A stretch of DNA of 64,000 nucleotides from Yersinia aleksiciae (GTDB lineage Bacteria > Pseudomonadota > Gammaproteobacteria > Enterobacterales > Enterobacteriaceae): positions 1,466,073 to 1,530,072 of the forward strand of contig NZ_CP011975.1 in the NCBI RefSeq assembly GCF_001047675.1, read 5' to 3'. The first letter of the stretch is position 1. Each line of letters begins with the position of its first letter. A program made the translations under genes and the position numbers. Under the pieces are notes generated by a model. The model was not told the DNA's origin. It ran no database searches and saw only the letters and a program-made list of their open reading frames with translations. Shown piece after piece: positions 41,605-50,709 of this stretch.

Positions 41605-41758
41605 AGCTAACAACGCCGTAGCGCCAAGTACGAAGAAATTACCCAAAGTAATTGGTGTTACAGCTAGGCAGCAAACGAGCGCATCCCGATGAGCTGACTC
41701 ACGTCAGTGATTCGGGTGGGTGAAAGCAGCTAACAACGCCGTAGCGCCAAGTACGAAG
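41605..41758. repeat. Duplicated intergenic repeat between accC and yhdT
   Basis: A 31-base block is present twice, identical, at 41605-41635 and 41728-41758 (each contains AACGCCGTAGCGCCAAGTAC). Between them lies a segment with CGATGAGCTGA (about 41688), which recurs near the right end of the window. This looks like two members of a mobile or amplified Yersinia intergenic repeat family. No gene is seen between the accC terminator and yhdT. Confidence 0.8.
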
Positions 41759-41774
41759 GGTATGGGAGGACAAA

Positions 41775-42017
41775 TTGGAAACAAGATTCCTACAGGCAAA
41801 CAAAGAAGCGCGCTGGGCCTTTGGCTTAACGCTGGCTTATCTGGTTGGCTGGATAATAACAGCGTATTTCCCGGGTAATCTCCCCGGTATGAGTGGCTTG
41901 CCCGCCTGGTTTGAAGCTGCCTGTATTGCACTGCCGCTGCTGTTTATCGGGCTATGTTGGCTGATGGTACGCGTGATTTTCCGTGATATCCCACTGGGGG
42001 ACGACGATGCAAACTGA
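41775..42017 (+). CDS. yhdT: YhdT family membrane protein
   Basis: 80 residues, two membrane helices, DUF997 family; sequence as in E. coli YhdT (METRFLQANKEARWAFGLTL). The start codon is TTG, supported by a strong GGGAGGA five bases upstream and by the family's N-terminus. It is coupled to panF (11-base overlap). Function unknown. Confidence 0.92.
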   Translation: METRFLQANKEARWAFGLTLAYLVGWIITAYFPGNLPGMSGLPAWFEAACIALPLLFIGLCWLMVRVIFRDIPLGDDDAN

Positions 42018-43461
42018 TGTCATCCTGCCATTAGTGGGCTATTTGGCGATGGTATTTGGCTTATCTATTTATGCTTATACCCGCCGCCAAACTGGGAATT
42101 TTCTCAATGAATACTTCATCGGCAATCGCTCGATGGGGGGATTCGTATTGGCAATGACCCTAACCGCCACCTATATCAGCGCCAGCTCATTCATCGGCGG
42201 GCCGGGTGCGGCCTATAAATATGGCCTCGGCTGGGTCTTGTTGGCGATGATCCAACTGCCCGCGGTCTGGTTGTCGTTGGGTGTTTTAGGTAAGAAATTT
42301 GCTATTTTGGCGCGCCGTTATAATGCCGTGACCCTCAACGACATGCTGTATGCCCGCTATCAGAGCCGCTTACTGGTGTGGCTGGCCAGTCTCAGTCTGC
42401 TGGTGGCGTTTGTCGGAGCCATGACGGTGCAGTTTATCGGCGGCGCGCGCTTGCTGGAGACCGCCGCTGGCATCCCCTATGACACCGGCTTATTGATCTT
42501 CGGCGTCAGTATCGCGCTCTATACCTCTTTTGGCGGCTTCCGCGCCAGTGTATTGAATGATGCCCTGCAAGGGCTGGTGATGTTGATCGGCACCATTTTG
42601 CTGTTAGTGGCGGTGATCCATGCCGCAGGCGGTCTGCATAAAGCGGTCGAGACACTGCAACATATCGATCCGGCGCTGGTTTCCCCACAAGGGGGCGATC
42701 AGATCTTGGATGTGCCATTTATGGCCTCATTCTGGATCTTGGTCTGCTTTGGAGTGATTGGTCTGCCACATACTGCCGTACGATGCATTTCGTATCGTGA
42801 TAGCAAAGCGGTGCATCGCGGTATTATCATCGGCACCATTGTGGTGGCGATCCTGATGTTCGGTATGCATCTGGCGGGTGCACTCGGGCGGGCGATCCTG
42901 CCGGATCTGAAGATCCCCGATCAAGTGATCCCAACACTGATGATCACTGTCCTCCCCCCTTTTGCGGCGGGGATCTTTTTGGCGGCACCGATGGCGGCAA
43001 TTATGTCGACCATCAATGCCCAACTGCTGCAATCCTCCGCCACTATCGTGAAAGATCTGTACCTCAATCTGAGGCCGGCGCAGTTGAAGAATGAGGGGAA
43101 ACTGAAGCGCATTTCCAGCATGTCGACACTGATCCTCGGGCTACTGCTGCTGCTTGCCGCCTGGCGTCCACCAGAGATGATTATCTGGCTGAACCTACTG
43201 GCCTTTGGTGGCTTGGAGGCGGTATTCCTCTGGCCATTGGTGCTGGGGCTGTACTGGGAACGCGCCAATGCCCACGGAGCCCTTAGCTCAATGATTGTCG
43301 GTGCGGTATGCTATACAGTACTGGCCAGTTTCAACATTAAAATTGCCGGCCTGCACCCAATAGTGCCTTCGCTGGTGCTCAATCTGCTGGCGTTTTATAT
43401 CGGTAATCAGTTTGGCGATCGGGCACGAGCGCGAAAGCCAGTGACCGTCAGCGCTGAATAA
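42007..43461 (+). CDS. panF: Sodium/pantothenate symporter
   Basis: 484 residues from the ATG at 42007 (MQTDVILPLVGYL); SSS family with about 13 membrane helices and the motifs LTATYISASSFIGGPGAAY and FASGGLEAVF-type LLAFGGLEAVFLWP. Imports vitamin B5 for coenzyme A synthesis. The start lies inside the end of yhdT. Confidence 0.96.
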   Translation: MQTDVILPLVGYLAMVFGLSIYAYTRRQTGNFLNEYFIGNRSMGGFVLAMTLTATYISASSFIGGPGAAYKYGLGWVLLAMIQLPAVWLSLGVLGKKFAILARRYNAVTLNDMLYARYQSRLLVWLASLSLLVAFVGAMTVQFIGGARLLETAAGIPYDTGLLIFGVSIALYTSFGGFRASVLNDALQGLVMLIGTILLLVAVIHAAGGLHKAVETLQHIDPALVSPQGGDQILDVPFMASFWILVCFGVIGLPHTAVRCISYRDSKAVHRGIIIGTIVVAILMFGMHLAGALGRAILPDLKIPDQVIPTLMITVLPPFAAGIFLAAPMAAIMSTINAQLLQSSATIVKDLYLNLRPAQLKNEGKLKRISSMSTLILGLLLLLAAWRPPEMIIWLNLLAFGGLEAVFLWPLVLGLYWERANAHGALSSMIVGAVCYTVLASFNIKIAGLHPIVPSLVLNLLAFYIGNQFGDRARARKPVTVSAE

Positions 43462-43553
43462 GTCGCTATATGCCGGTATTATTTACCGAAACCTAATTAA
43501 GAAAAACCGATCCAAAAGCGTAAGTTAAGGATCGGTTTTGGAAGAGAAAAGTT

Positions 43554-44438
43554 ATGCCTTGGATCCAATTGAAGTTAAACACCACCGGTAATCAGGCCGA
43601 ATCACTTGGCGATGTGCTGATTGAGAGTGGCGCGGTCTCTGTCACGTTTCAGGATACCCACGATAATCCGGTATTTGAGCCGCTGCCGGGGGAAACGCGT
43701 CTGTGGGGCGATACCGATGTTATCGGTCTGTATGATGCAGAAACCGATATGGCCGCAGTGGTTGCCATGCTGGAATACAACCCGCAACTCGGTAAAGGTT
43801 TCATCCATAAAATTGAGCAGTTGGAAGACAAAGATTGGGAACGTGAATGGATGGATAACTTCCATCCGATGCGTTTTGGCGAACGCCTGTGGATCTGCCC
43901 AAGCTGGCGTGATGTGCCCGACCCTACCGCCGTTAACGTGATGCTCGACCCCGGTCTGGCGTTTGGGACTGGGACTCACCCAACCACCGCATTATGCCTG
44001 CAATGGCTCGACGGCCTCGATCTGGCGGGTAAAACCCTTATCGACTTCGGTTGCGGTTCTGGCATCCTGGCGATTGCGGCGCTAAAACTCGGTGCAGCGC
44101 ACGCTATCGGCATTGATATCGATCCGCAGGCCATTCAGGCCAGTCGTGATAACGCACAGCGTAATGGCGTTTCAGAGCGTTTGGCGCTATATCTGGCAAA
44201 AGACCAACCGGCTGACTTATCCGCTGACGTAGTGGTTGCCAATATTTTGGCGGGTCCGCTACGGGAACTGGCACCCCTGATTAGCGTCTTACCAGTTGCT
44301 GGCGGCCACCTTGGCCTGTCAGGCGTGTTGGCAACGCAAGCGGCGGGTGTCGCTGAGGCTTACGAGGACAAGTTCACCCTCGACCCAGTGGCCGAGAAAG
44401 AAGAGTGGTGTCGCATTACGGGCGTGCGTAAGTCATAG
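43554..44438 (+). CDS. prmA: Ribosomal protein L11 methyltransferase
   Basis: 294 residues: N-terminal L11-recognition domain and C-terminal Rossmann methyltransferase with [19 protein letters not shown] (SAM loop) and [10 protein letters not shown]. Trimethylates L11. Upstream of dusB-fis as in other enteric bacteria. Confidence 0.97.
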   Translation: MPWIQLKLNTTGNQAESLGDVLIESGAVSVTFQDTHDNPVFEPLPGETRLWGDTDVIGLYDAETDMAAVVAMLEYNPQLGKGFIHKIEQLEDKDWEREWMDNFHPMRFGERLWICPSWRDVPDPTAVNVMLDPGLAFGTGTHPTTALCLQWLDGLDLAGKTLIDFGCGSGILAIAALKLGAAHAIGIDIDPQAIQASRDNAQRNGVSERLALYLAKDQPADLSADVVVANILAGPLRELAPLISVLPVAGGHLGLSGVLATQAAGVAEAYEDKFTLDPVAEKEEWCRITGVRKS

Positions 44439-44453
44439 CATAACCAGCAAGAT

Positions 44454-44490
44454 CCCCTGCTATTGTTATGGGATAACAGCAGGGGGTGTT
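44454..44490 (+). terminator. Probable terminator of prmA
   Basis: A long stem begins CCCCTGCT (44454-44461) and ends AGCAGGGG (44478-44485), with an inner TTGTTAT / ATAACA pairing. It is followed by GTGTTCT, a weak T-tract. Confidence 0.65.
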
Positions 44491-44855
44491 CTCCCGCCAT
44501 TCAAACCAGCACTTCCTATCACCTTACCGCACACGATTTTTAGCCAAAATGAGATACCAGACACATTTTAATCTGTGCTTTATCGTTGATTTGATGAATA
44601 AATCAGCACTTTCGACCAAGGTTATGTTGCGTTACCAGTCAATAATGATGTTGTTTAGTAGAAAACACTAAAGCGCACAAATTAACCAATTATCTTTAAC
44701 ATCATGTTATATATGAATAAATATTTAATTAGCCAAGATTGAGTCGCAATTTACTGCTCTTTTTTCATCAATTGGTCAAAGTTTGGCCTTTCATCTGGGC
44801 GCAAAAATGCGTAATATACGCGCCCTTACGGACACAGTGTGGTCATTCTTTGTCT
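44491..44855 (+). promoter_or_regulatory. dusB-fis promoter region with GC-rich discriminator
   Basis: The AT-rich stretch 44530-44760 precedes a candidate -10 TAATAT at 44812-44817, followed directly by the GC-rich discriminator ACGCGCCC. In E. coli the dusB-fis promoter has the same layout, is repressed by Fis at AT-rich sites and is under stringent, growth-phase control. The sequence supports the same arrangement; individual Fis sites are not assigned. Confidence 0.65.
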
Positions 44856-45821
44856 ATGCGTATTGGACACTTCCAGCTTACAAATTGCCTGATTGCCGCC
44901 CCGATGGCCGGTATAACAGACCGCCCCTTCAGAGCACTATGTCATGGCATGGGGGCTGGGATGGCAGTATCTGAAATGCTCTCCTCGAATCCTGAGGTAT
45001 GGCGGACGGATAAGTCGCGTTTGCGCATGGTTCATAGTGATGAGCCTGGAATTCGTACCGTGCAAATTGCCGGTAGCGACCCAGATGATATGGCGGCGGC
45101 TGCCCGAATTAATGTGGCAAACGGTGCCCAAATCATCGATATCAATATGGGATGTCCGGCCAAGAAAGTGAACCGCAAGCTGGCAGGATCTGCATTGTTG
45201 CAGCATCCGGATCTGGTCAAACAGATCCTCTCCGCAGTCGTCAACGCGGTAGATGTGCCAGTGACGCTGAAGATCCGGACGGGTTGGTCGCCAGAACACC
45301 GTAACTGTATAGAAATTGCCCAACTGGCCGAAAATTGTGGTATACAAGCCCTGACGATTCATGGCCGAACTCGTTCTTGCCTGTTTAATGGTGAGGCGGA
45401 ATACGACAGCATTCGGGCAGTTAAGCAGACTGTTTCCATTCCCGTTATCGCGAATGGTGACATCACTGACCCGCATAAAGCCAGAGCGGTGCTTGACTAC
45501 ACTGGAGCTGATGCTCTGATGATAGGACGTGCCGCTCAGGGAAGACCTTGGATCTTCCGGGAAATCCAGCACTACCTGGACACTGGGGAGTTGCTGCCAC
45601 CGATGCCACTTGGCGAAGTGCAGCGCTTGTTAAATGGGCATATACGGGAATTGCACGACTTTTATGGTCCAGGCAAGGGATTTCGTATTGCACGTAAGCA
45701 CGTCTCTTGGTATCTGCAAGAGCACGCCCCTAACGACCAGTTTCGGCGCACATTCAACGCCATTGAGGATGCCAGCGAACAGCTGGAGGCGTTGGAGGCA
45801 TATTTCGAAAATCTTGCGTAA
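44856..45821 (+). CDS. dusB: tRNA-dihydrouridine synthase B
   Basis: 321 residues from the ATG at 44856 ([19 protein letters not shown]), the E. coli length; the frame opens 117 bases earlier. TIM-barrel flavoenzyme with catalytic Cys in [13 protein letters not shown] and [10 protein letters not shown]. Makes dihydrouridine at position 17 of tRNAs. First gene of the dusB-fis operon. Confidence 0.97.
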   Translation: MRIGHFQLTNCLIAAPMAGITDRPFRALCHGMGAGMAVSEMLSSNPEVWRTDKSRLRMVHSDEPGIRTVQIAGSDPDDMAAAARINVANGAQIIDINMGCPAKKVNRKLAGSALLQHPDLVKQILSAVVNAVDVPVTLKIRTGWSPEHRNCIEIAQLAENCGIQALTIHGRTRSCLFNGEAEYDSIRAVKQTVSIPVIANGDITDPHKARAVLDYTGADALMIGRAAQGRPWIFREIQHYLDTGELLPPMPLGEVQRLLNGHIRELHDFYGPGKGFRIARKHVSWYLQEHAPNDQFRRTFNAIEDASEQLEALEAYFENLA

Positions 45822-45845
45822 ACAGAAAAAAGAGCTGACAGAACT

Positions 45846-46142
45846 ATGTTCGAACAACGCGTAAATTCTGACGTACTGACCGTTGCAACCGTAAATTCAC
45901 AAGATCAGGTGACTCAAAAGCCTTTGCGTGACTCGGTTAAACAAGCACTGAAGAACTATTTTGCTCAACTGAATGGTCAGGATGTGAGTGACCTGTATGA
46001 GTTGGTACTGGCTGAAGTTGAACAGCCATTGTTGGACATGGTGATGCAATACACCCGTGGCAACCAAACCCGTGCTGCCCTGATGATGGGCATCAACCGT
46101 GGCACGCTGCGTAAGAAATTGAAAAAATACGGCATGAACTGA
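45846..46142 (+). CDS. fis: DNA-binding protein Fis
   Basis: 98 residues ending in the Fis HTH ([20 protein letters not shown], then KKYGMN). Bends DNA; activates rRNA promoters and serves site-specific recombinases. The last five codons lie inside the left attachment repeat of the 16-kb island, so integration leaves the protein unchanged. Confidence 0.98.
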
Positions 46143-46176
46143 TACTAGTCAGTTAAGATGTTGTTTAAAAAGGCGT
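46126..46176 (+). repeat. Left attachment repeat (attL core) in the 3' end of fis
   Basis: 51 bases from the codon before Fis Tyr-Gly-Met-Asn-stop into the first arm of the terminator. The copy at 62070-62120 differs at two positions only, both 3' of a 32-base identical block (46126-46157). With an integrase just inside the right copy, these are the products of site-specific integration. Confidence 0.92.
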
Positions 46177-46203
46177 TATCCTTAATTGGCTAGCGCCTTT
46201 TTT
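46167..46203 (+). terminator. Island-encoded terminator for fis
   Basis: AAAAAGGCG (46167-46175) pairs with CGCCTTTTT (46194-46202) around an 18-base loop and continues in T. The first arm lies in the att repeat; loop and second arm come from the island. The element thus replaces the fis terminator that it displaced to 62111-62146. Confidence 0.85.
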
Positions 46204-46209
46204 ATTGAA

Positions 46210-46230
46210 ATGACTACACCAATGACTACA
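46210..46230 (+). promoter_or_regulatory. Left pair of integrase arm-type sites (candidate)
   Basis: ATGACTACA occurs at 46210-46218 and 46222-46230, 12 bases apart. The same 9-mer pair with the same spacing and orientation lies at 61920-61940 beside int. Placed on both sides of the att core in the excised circle, they look like arm-binding sites for the integrase N-terminal domain. Confidence 0.7.
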
Positions 46231-46589
46231 AATATTAGTGAACGATATTAAACAAAATAACTATTGAACTCTAACTTAGACTGTAAACTAAAGTGAGTTA
46301 CCTTAAAAAAACCACTTTGTAAACCATATACCTGCTTTAGGTATCATTTTTGGATGTAACCATATGTTAGATATTAAGTACCTTCTGATATACTGATGCG
46401 AACACAATTTACATAGGCACTTTTTAGGAGGCGATTTGAGGAAAAGAAAGCTGGAGCAGATGAATGTTCAGGTCTCAAATATTACTTTAAATGGAAATTA
46501 TTTCAAGGTGGTAATATATTCTTGCTAAACTAATTCATAGTTAATGCACTCACTTAGATTTACAATCGTAAAACATAAAGGAGATGTTC
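46231..46589. other. AT-rich left-end region of the island
   Basis: The spacer between the left arm sites and the AIPR gene is AT-rich and should contain the AIPR promoter. One short frame, 46436-46528, starts with TTG four or five bases after AGGAGG and encodes 30 residues (MRKRKLEQMNVQVSN ...); it may be real but has no other support. Confidence 0.35.
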
Positions 46590-48317
46590 ATGGCATCGGC
46601 AGTATTAGCAAAAAGAATCGGACGTAGAATATTCGAAACATACTCAGAATTTATATACAAAGATGATATAGCAGCCCACGATAAAGAACGAGATATAAAA
46701 ATAACATCACGCTGTATTGCTGCTTTTGCAATAGATGCGTTCGGTGAAACGAATGATCATAAACAAGCTGGCTTTAGCGTATGTGATGGTTTTGATGATA
46801 ATGGAATTGATGCTTTATATGTAAATCATGCTTTAAAAACCATGGTAATAGTTCAGTCAAAATATGATCAACAAGCTTCCGGCTCTATCGCTATTACCGA
46901 TTTCTTACGATTCAAAGATTCGTGTACTGAATTAATGGATGAAAAATTCAATCTCTTTAATAAATTATTGAAGAGATTTCAATCTGATATTCATGAGGCC
47001 ATCACTAATTTTGACTATAAAATATTGTGTGTATATGCCTATACGGGAAAAAAAGAATTAAGTGATGACGTAAACCGACGGATTACTGATTGGGAAAAAG
47101 AAATTAACGCTAGTATGGGTGCTGAAAATATCGATGATAGAGACACTTATATAGTACGAGTAATTCCATTTTCACTAGAGGATATGGTTTCCTATCTTAG
47201 AAAAGAATCATCTCATAGCGTTGTATTGGAAAACGTTGAGCTTCTACAATATGGTATGACAACAGAACCTTATGAAGCTGTATTTGGGATTATATCTGGG
47301 ATACAACTTGCCGACTGGTGGGAAACATATGCTGATAAACTATTAGAAAAAAATATTCGTGGTGTACTAGGCGGTAAAACTGATGTAAACCTATCAATTA
47401 AAGATACACTTAATACTTCACCTGAAAAATTCTGGTATTTTAACAACGGAATAACAGTGCTGGTTGAAGATATAAAGAAAAAGGAAAGAAAGAGAGCTAG
47501 TATTGTAAGAGACTCAGGAAACTTCAATTTCAAAAATGCAAGTATAATTAATGGAGCTCAAACATTAAGTACTATCGGAATGAATGCGGATAGTATAGAT
47601 GAAGGTTTTCTAGAAACAGTTAAGGTTCCAATAAGGTTCATAAAAATTGCTGGTGATGATAACTTTGCGGAGTTAGTTACTAGAGCAAATAACCATCAAA
47701 ATAGGGTTACAGGCCGAGACTTTGCATCTCAGGATCCAGAACAAATAAGAATACAGAATGAAATATTTGTTGAAAGAAACTTTAAGTATAATATTCATCG
47801 ACAAGACTTTGTTGATAACTTGACTGATTCTGTGATCGATCTAGATGAAGCTCTTTCTGCAATAGTTTGTTTCTTAGGGGATGAACGCCTTTTGGCAACA
47901 TTGAAATCAAGTCGAGGTCGTTTTTACGATAATCTCTCTGGTGGTATTTATAGGAATGTATTTAATCCAACTGTGAGTGGGATTTTCACAATAAACGTTG
48001 TCACTTTATATCGAGAAATAGCCAAAGAAATAACGAGAGAAACCCGAAACTCCACGGGGAAACTAAATGCTATATTAACTCATGGAAATTATGCTATAGC
48101 TGCTTTAGTAATGAATAACTATAATATTAAAAAGGATACTAGAGATATTATTGATTTTGATCTCACCAAAATCCCACCTCTTGTAAAAAACATTTCAAAC
48201 TCAACAACGGAGTACATTATGGTTCATCATCCCGAATGCTATATAGCTCGTTTCTTCCAAAACAAGGAAAAGATCAAAGAGATTTTGACTCAAACTGAGT
48301 TTTCCACAACAATATGA
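46590..48317 (+). CDS. AIPR-family abortive phage infection protein
   Basis: 575 residues from the ATG at 46590, six bases after AAGGAG (an ATG 6 bases earlier is too near the SD). The AIPR core motifs are clear: RGVLGG, a Thr-Pro-Phe region ending FWYFNNGITVL (about 280-290), IINGAQTLS (about 320) and RANNHQNRV. Near the N-terminus GFDDNGIDALYV and, 15 residues on, VIVQSKYD look like the GxD...QxK active site of Mrr-type PD-(D/E)XK nucleases. AIPR proteins are known from phage-resistance systems. AT-rich, opposite strand to the head genes, typical of defence cargo. Confidence 0.85.
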   Translation: MASAVLAKRIGRRIFETYSEFIYKDDIAAHDKERDIKITSRCIAAFAIDAFGETNDHKQAGFSVCDGFDDNGIDALYVNHALKTMVIVQSKYDQQASGSIAITDFLRFKDSCTELMDEKFNLFNKLLKRFQSDIHEAITNFDYKILCVYAYTGKKELSDDVNRRITDWEKEINASMGAENIDDRDTYIVRVIPFSLEDMVSYLRKESSHSVVLENVELLQYGMTTEPYEAVFGIISGIQLADWWETYADKLLEKNIRGVLGGKTDVNLSIKDTLNTSPEKFWYFNNGITVLVEDIKKKERKRASIVRDSGNFNFKNASIINGAQTLSTIGMNADSIDEGFLETVKVPIRFIKIAGDDNFAELVTRANNHQNRVTGRDFASQDPEQIRIQNEIFVERNFKYNIHRQDFVDNLTDSVIDLDEALSAIVCFLGDERLLATLKSSRGRFYDNLSGGIYRNVFNPTVSGIFTINVVTLYREIAKEITRETRNSTGKLNAILTHGNYAIAALVMNNYNIKKDTRDIIDFDLTKIPPLVKNISNSTTEYIMVHHPECYIARFFQNKEKIKEILTQTEFSTTI

Positions 48318-48323
48318 ATTAGC

Positions 48324-48358
48324 ATTTGGCAGGTAGATTACCTGCCAAATATATTTTT
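48324..48358. terminator. Terminator between convergent AIPR and terL
   Basis: Perfect 12-base-pair stem ATTTGGCAGGTA / TACCTGCCAAAT with a GAT loop (48324-48350), followed by ATATTTTT on the plus strand. It starts 7 bases after the AIPR stop. Confidence 0.88.
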
Positions 48359-48419
48359 CTAAAAGCTGTATAACTCAATTTCAGTTATTCCTTCTTTCAT
48401 GGTTCATAATGTTATCAAA

Positions 48420-50096
48420 TTAGATGCCATTGAATATTTTAAGACGCTGTTGCTGTTCTTCACTCAGGGTATACGCAAAATCTTCATGCTCAATCTGGTA
48501 GGTGCCAAAGCTCATCAGGAAGGCAATAGCTGGGTCTATCTTGTTGGCGGCTTTCTTCTTGTTCGGCTTGATATTGGCGTTTGCGTCAGTTTCCATCACA
48601 ACGTTGCTCATCGCCCAGGCTAAGACCGGATCGCCATTGTGCTGTATCACCTTGCGGTTAACGAATACCTCGGCAGACTTGGCAACCGGGCTAAATTTCA
48701 TGTAGGTCTGCGGGAACGGCTCGACATCCAGACCGGCACCCTGTAGCTGTGTTCTCAGATGAGTGGCATTCCACGTATCAAACCCCGTTAGCTTGATATT
48801 GAACCGCTGACTATCAGCCAACACATCATCACGGATGCGGTCATAATCGATACAGTCGCCCGGTGTGGGGCGTATCCAGCCACTTTTAACCCATTGCCGA
48901 TATATAGCCCGGTTCTTATTGGCGGCATTATTCAACTGGGCTTCGGGGATATAGTGACGGGTAAGTAGCAATACGCAGTTCTCAACCGGGAACGAGTAGC
49001 ACACACTGGTAATATCGCTGGTTGAAGACAGATCTAACCCGGCGTAACACTCCAGACCGGCTAAATCATCCTCGCTGTAATCGGCTTTACAGGCATCCCA
49101 TGCACCGGCTCCCATCCACGGCGTTTCGCCCTGACACCAGATATTAAAACGCTTTGTCAGCATTTCGACCCATTGCGAAGGAATGCCCCGCGCCTTATTG
49201 ATGGTGTCAGTCAGTGCCGTAACATCAACAGAAACGCCCAGATTAGGGTTAGCCTTAATCCAGTGTTCCGGCTGCTCAACTTCGCTCTCGTCGTCCAGCT
49301 CGTAGATCAAGGCAAACAACGATTCGTTTTGTTCTTCACCGGCCAATATCTGGCAGCAATAATCATAATGTTGCTTGCAGGCTGAAACCACGTTACTACC
49401 CGCTGTGGTGATAGCAAAGAGTATCCCTTCTGGCCGGGCACCCATTCCCAACTCAAGCGCTGAATAAACGGCGTTATCCGGGTGAAGATGGTACTCATCC
49501 ACCACCGCCAGACTGGGATTCGTCCCTTCAATGGTCGAGGCTTTGGAGGCCAGTGGCTTTAACAGGCTGTTGGTTTTGGCATAAATCATTTTGTGCTGCT
49601 GGATAGTAAGGCGCTTTCTCAAGGGCTTTGAGATAAGGTTCATCTGACGGGCATCATCAAACACGATACGCGCCTGATCACGACTCACGGCGGCGGTGTA
49701 GATATCCTGCTGGCCCGGTTCCATCACCAGAAACCAGTTAGCCAGAATAGCGGCTACCGTTGATTTGGCATTCTTGCGGGGTACCTGAATGTAAGCACTG
49801 CGGTACTTCCTGCGGCCTGTCGCTGCCACCTTGAAGCCTAACAGACAGGCAAAGGCGAACTGTTGCCACGGCTCCAGCTCGATAGGCTGGCCCCGTAATG
49901 GACCTTTGACGTGGGGGCAAAGGTGAGAGAAGGCAATAAAGCGCTCTACAGTGGCACTGTCGAACGCATAAAGTGGGTTGTTTAGGTCGTTAAAGTAACG
50001 ATTTACCGCTTGTTTTAGCCGCTCACAGGCGGGTATTTTGCCACTTTGCACCTCCAGTGCGTACTGATTATAAGCGGTCAAGCGCGTCTTCCTCAT
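48420..50096 (-). CDS. terL: Phage terminase large subunit (HK97/P27-associated type)
   Basis: 558 residues from the ATG at 50096 (MRKTRLTAYNQYALEVQ) after GGTGGAAG; the frame opens 39 bases earlier. ATPase motifs: deviant Walker A VPRKNAKST (about 110) and Walker B SLAVVDEYH (about 197). The nuclease domain begins AGLDLSSTSDITSV, with a C-terminal Asp in KIDPAIAFLMSF. Cuts and pumps DNA into heads. Overlaps terS by 29 bases. Confidence 0.93.
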   Translation of the reverse strand: MRKTRLTAYNQYALEVQSGKIPACERLKQAVNRYFNDLNNPLYAFDSATVERFIAFSHLCPHVKGPLRGQPIELEPWQQFAFACLLGFKVAATGRRKYRSAYIQVPRKNAKSTVAAILANWFLVMEPGQQDIYTAAVSRDQARIVFDDARQMNLISKPLRKRLTIQQHKMIYAKTNSLLKPLASKASTIEGTNPSLAVVDEYHLHPDNAVYSALELGMGARPEGILFAITTAGSNVVSACKQHYDYCCQILAGEEQNESLFALIYELDDESEVEQPEHWIKANPNLGVSVDVTALTDTINKARGIPSQWVEMLTKRFNIWCQGETPWMGAGAWDACKADYSEDDLAGLECYAGLDLSSTSDITSVCYSFPVENCVLLLTRHYIPEAQLNNAANKNRAIYRQWVKSGWIRPTPGDCIDYDRIRDDVLADSQRFNIKLTGFDTWNATHLRTQLQGAGLDVEPFPQTYMKFSPVAKSAEVFVNRKVIQHNGDPVLAWAMSNVVMETDANANIKPNKKKAANKIDPAIAFLMSFGTYQIEHEDFAYTLSEEQQQRLKIFNGI

Positions 50097-50421
50097 CAAC
50101 TTCCACCGGATTACGACGGCGAGACACTGGATCAAAGCCCATCAGCGAGGACATTTTTATCATGATTTTTTCGGCGTCAGACTTGGCTTTCAAGGCGGGG
50201 TTGGTCGTGGTGGCACCACGTGAACCTTCAACCGAAAAACCATGCGTCGCAAGGTCTGCCACGGCGCGGCGGTACATCGAGTAGTTGAGGCAATACAATT
50301 CAAGGTTACGCCAGTCAGCATCAATCAGATCGCCGCGCTCCATCAATTGCTTTGCTCTTGCCTTCCACTCGACGGTAGCAATCTCATCTAAATAAGTGGG
50401 GGCTTTGGGTGGTCTAGCCAT
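50068..50421 (-). CDS. terS: Phage terminase small subunit, P27 family
   Basis: 117 residues: MARPPKAPTYLD start, helical DNA-binding region (ATVEWKARAKQLMERGDL) and oligomerisation helices, with the P27-type GATTTNPALKAKSDAEKIM stretch. Selects the element's own packaging site for TerL. Having both terminase subunits distinguishes cf-PICIs from satellites that borrow a helper terminase. Confidence 0.93.
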   Translation of the reverse strand: MARPPKAPTYLDEIATVEWKARAKQLMERGDLIDADWRNLELYCLNYSMYRRAVADLATHGFSVEGSRGATTTNPALKAKSDAEKIMIKMSSLMGFDPVSRRRNPVEVDEEDALDRL

Positions 50422-50550
50422 AAATTGCTGTTTCCTGTGCCTTTACTGCTACGAAAAAAAGTGCCGCGCATAAAAATTTGAGGGGGCGGGTGGTTCCAGC
50501 GGAGAGGAGTTTTGTCCTCAAACCTCCCCCACCCCTTGCCCTGCGCCTCG
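50422..50550. other. Candidate cos/packaging region
   Basis: The only non-coding gap in the packaging genes. It holds TTTGAGG (50477-50483) and CCTCAAA (50516-50522) as inverted arms around a G-rich stretch, and a C-rich tract (50523-50535) complementary in part to GGGGGCGGGTGG (50482-50493). The place next to HNH and terS is where HK97-like elements have cos. No overhang sequence can be proved by eye. Confidence 0.4.
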
Positions 50551-50703
50551 TCACCGGTTTCGAAATGAATCCATGATGTCCCGATCACGCTGTGATGTGC
50601 GCCGCGTCATGGCTTGCTCTGGCGTTTTATTATGTGTCCGCTTGAACCTTTCACGGCTATTAATCAGTGACTTAACCAATTGATTCTGCTCTTGTTCCGT
50701 CAT
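50551..50703 (-). CDS. Small basic protein between HNH and terS (50 residues)
   Basis: ATG at 50703 with AAGGAG nine bases upstream, located in the end of the HNH gene. The product is hydrophilic and strongly charged (MTEQEQNQLVKSLINSRERF ... RRTSQRDRDIMDSFRNR). No family recognised. It may be a packaging accessory; it lies beside the candidate cos. Confidence 0.6.
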   Translation of the reverse strand: MTEQEQNQLVKSLINSRERFKRTHNKTPEQAMTRRTSQRDRDIMDSFRNR

Positions 50704-50709
50704 GACTTG

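Noticed and set aside
50388..50588. 66-codon minus frame across the terS start
   Set aside because: It overlaps terS and the better-supported 50-residue gene, and covers the non-coding G-rich region.
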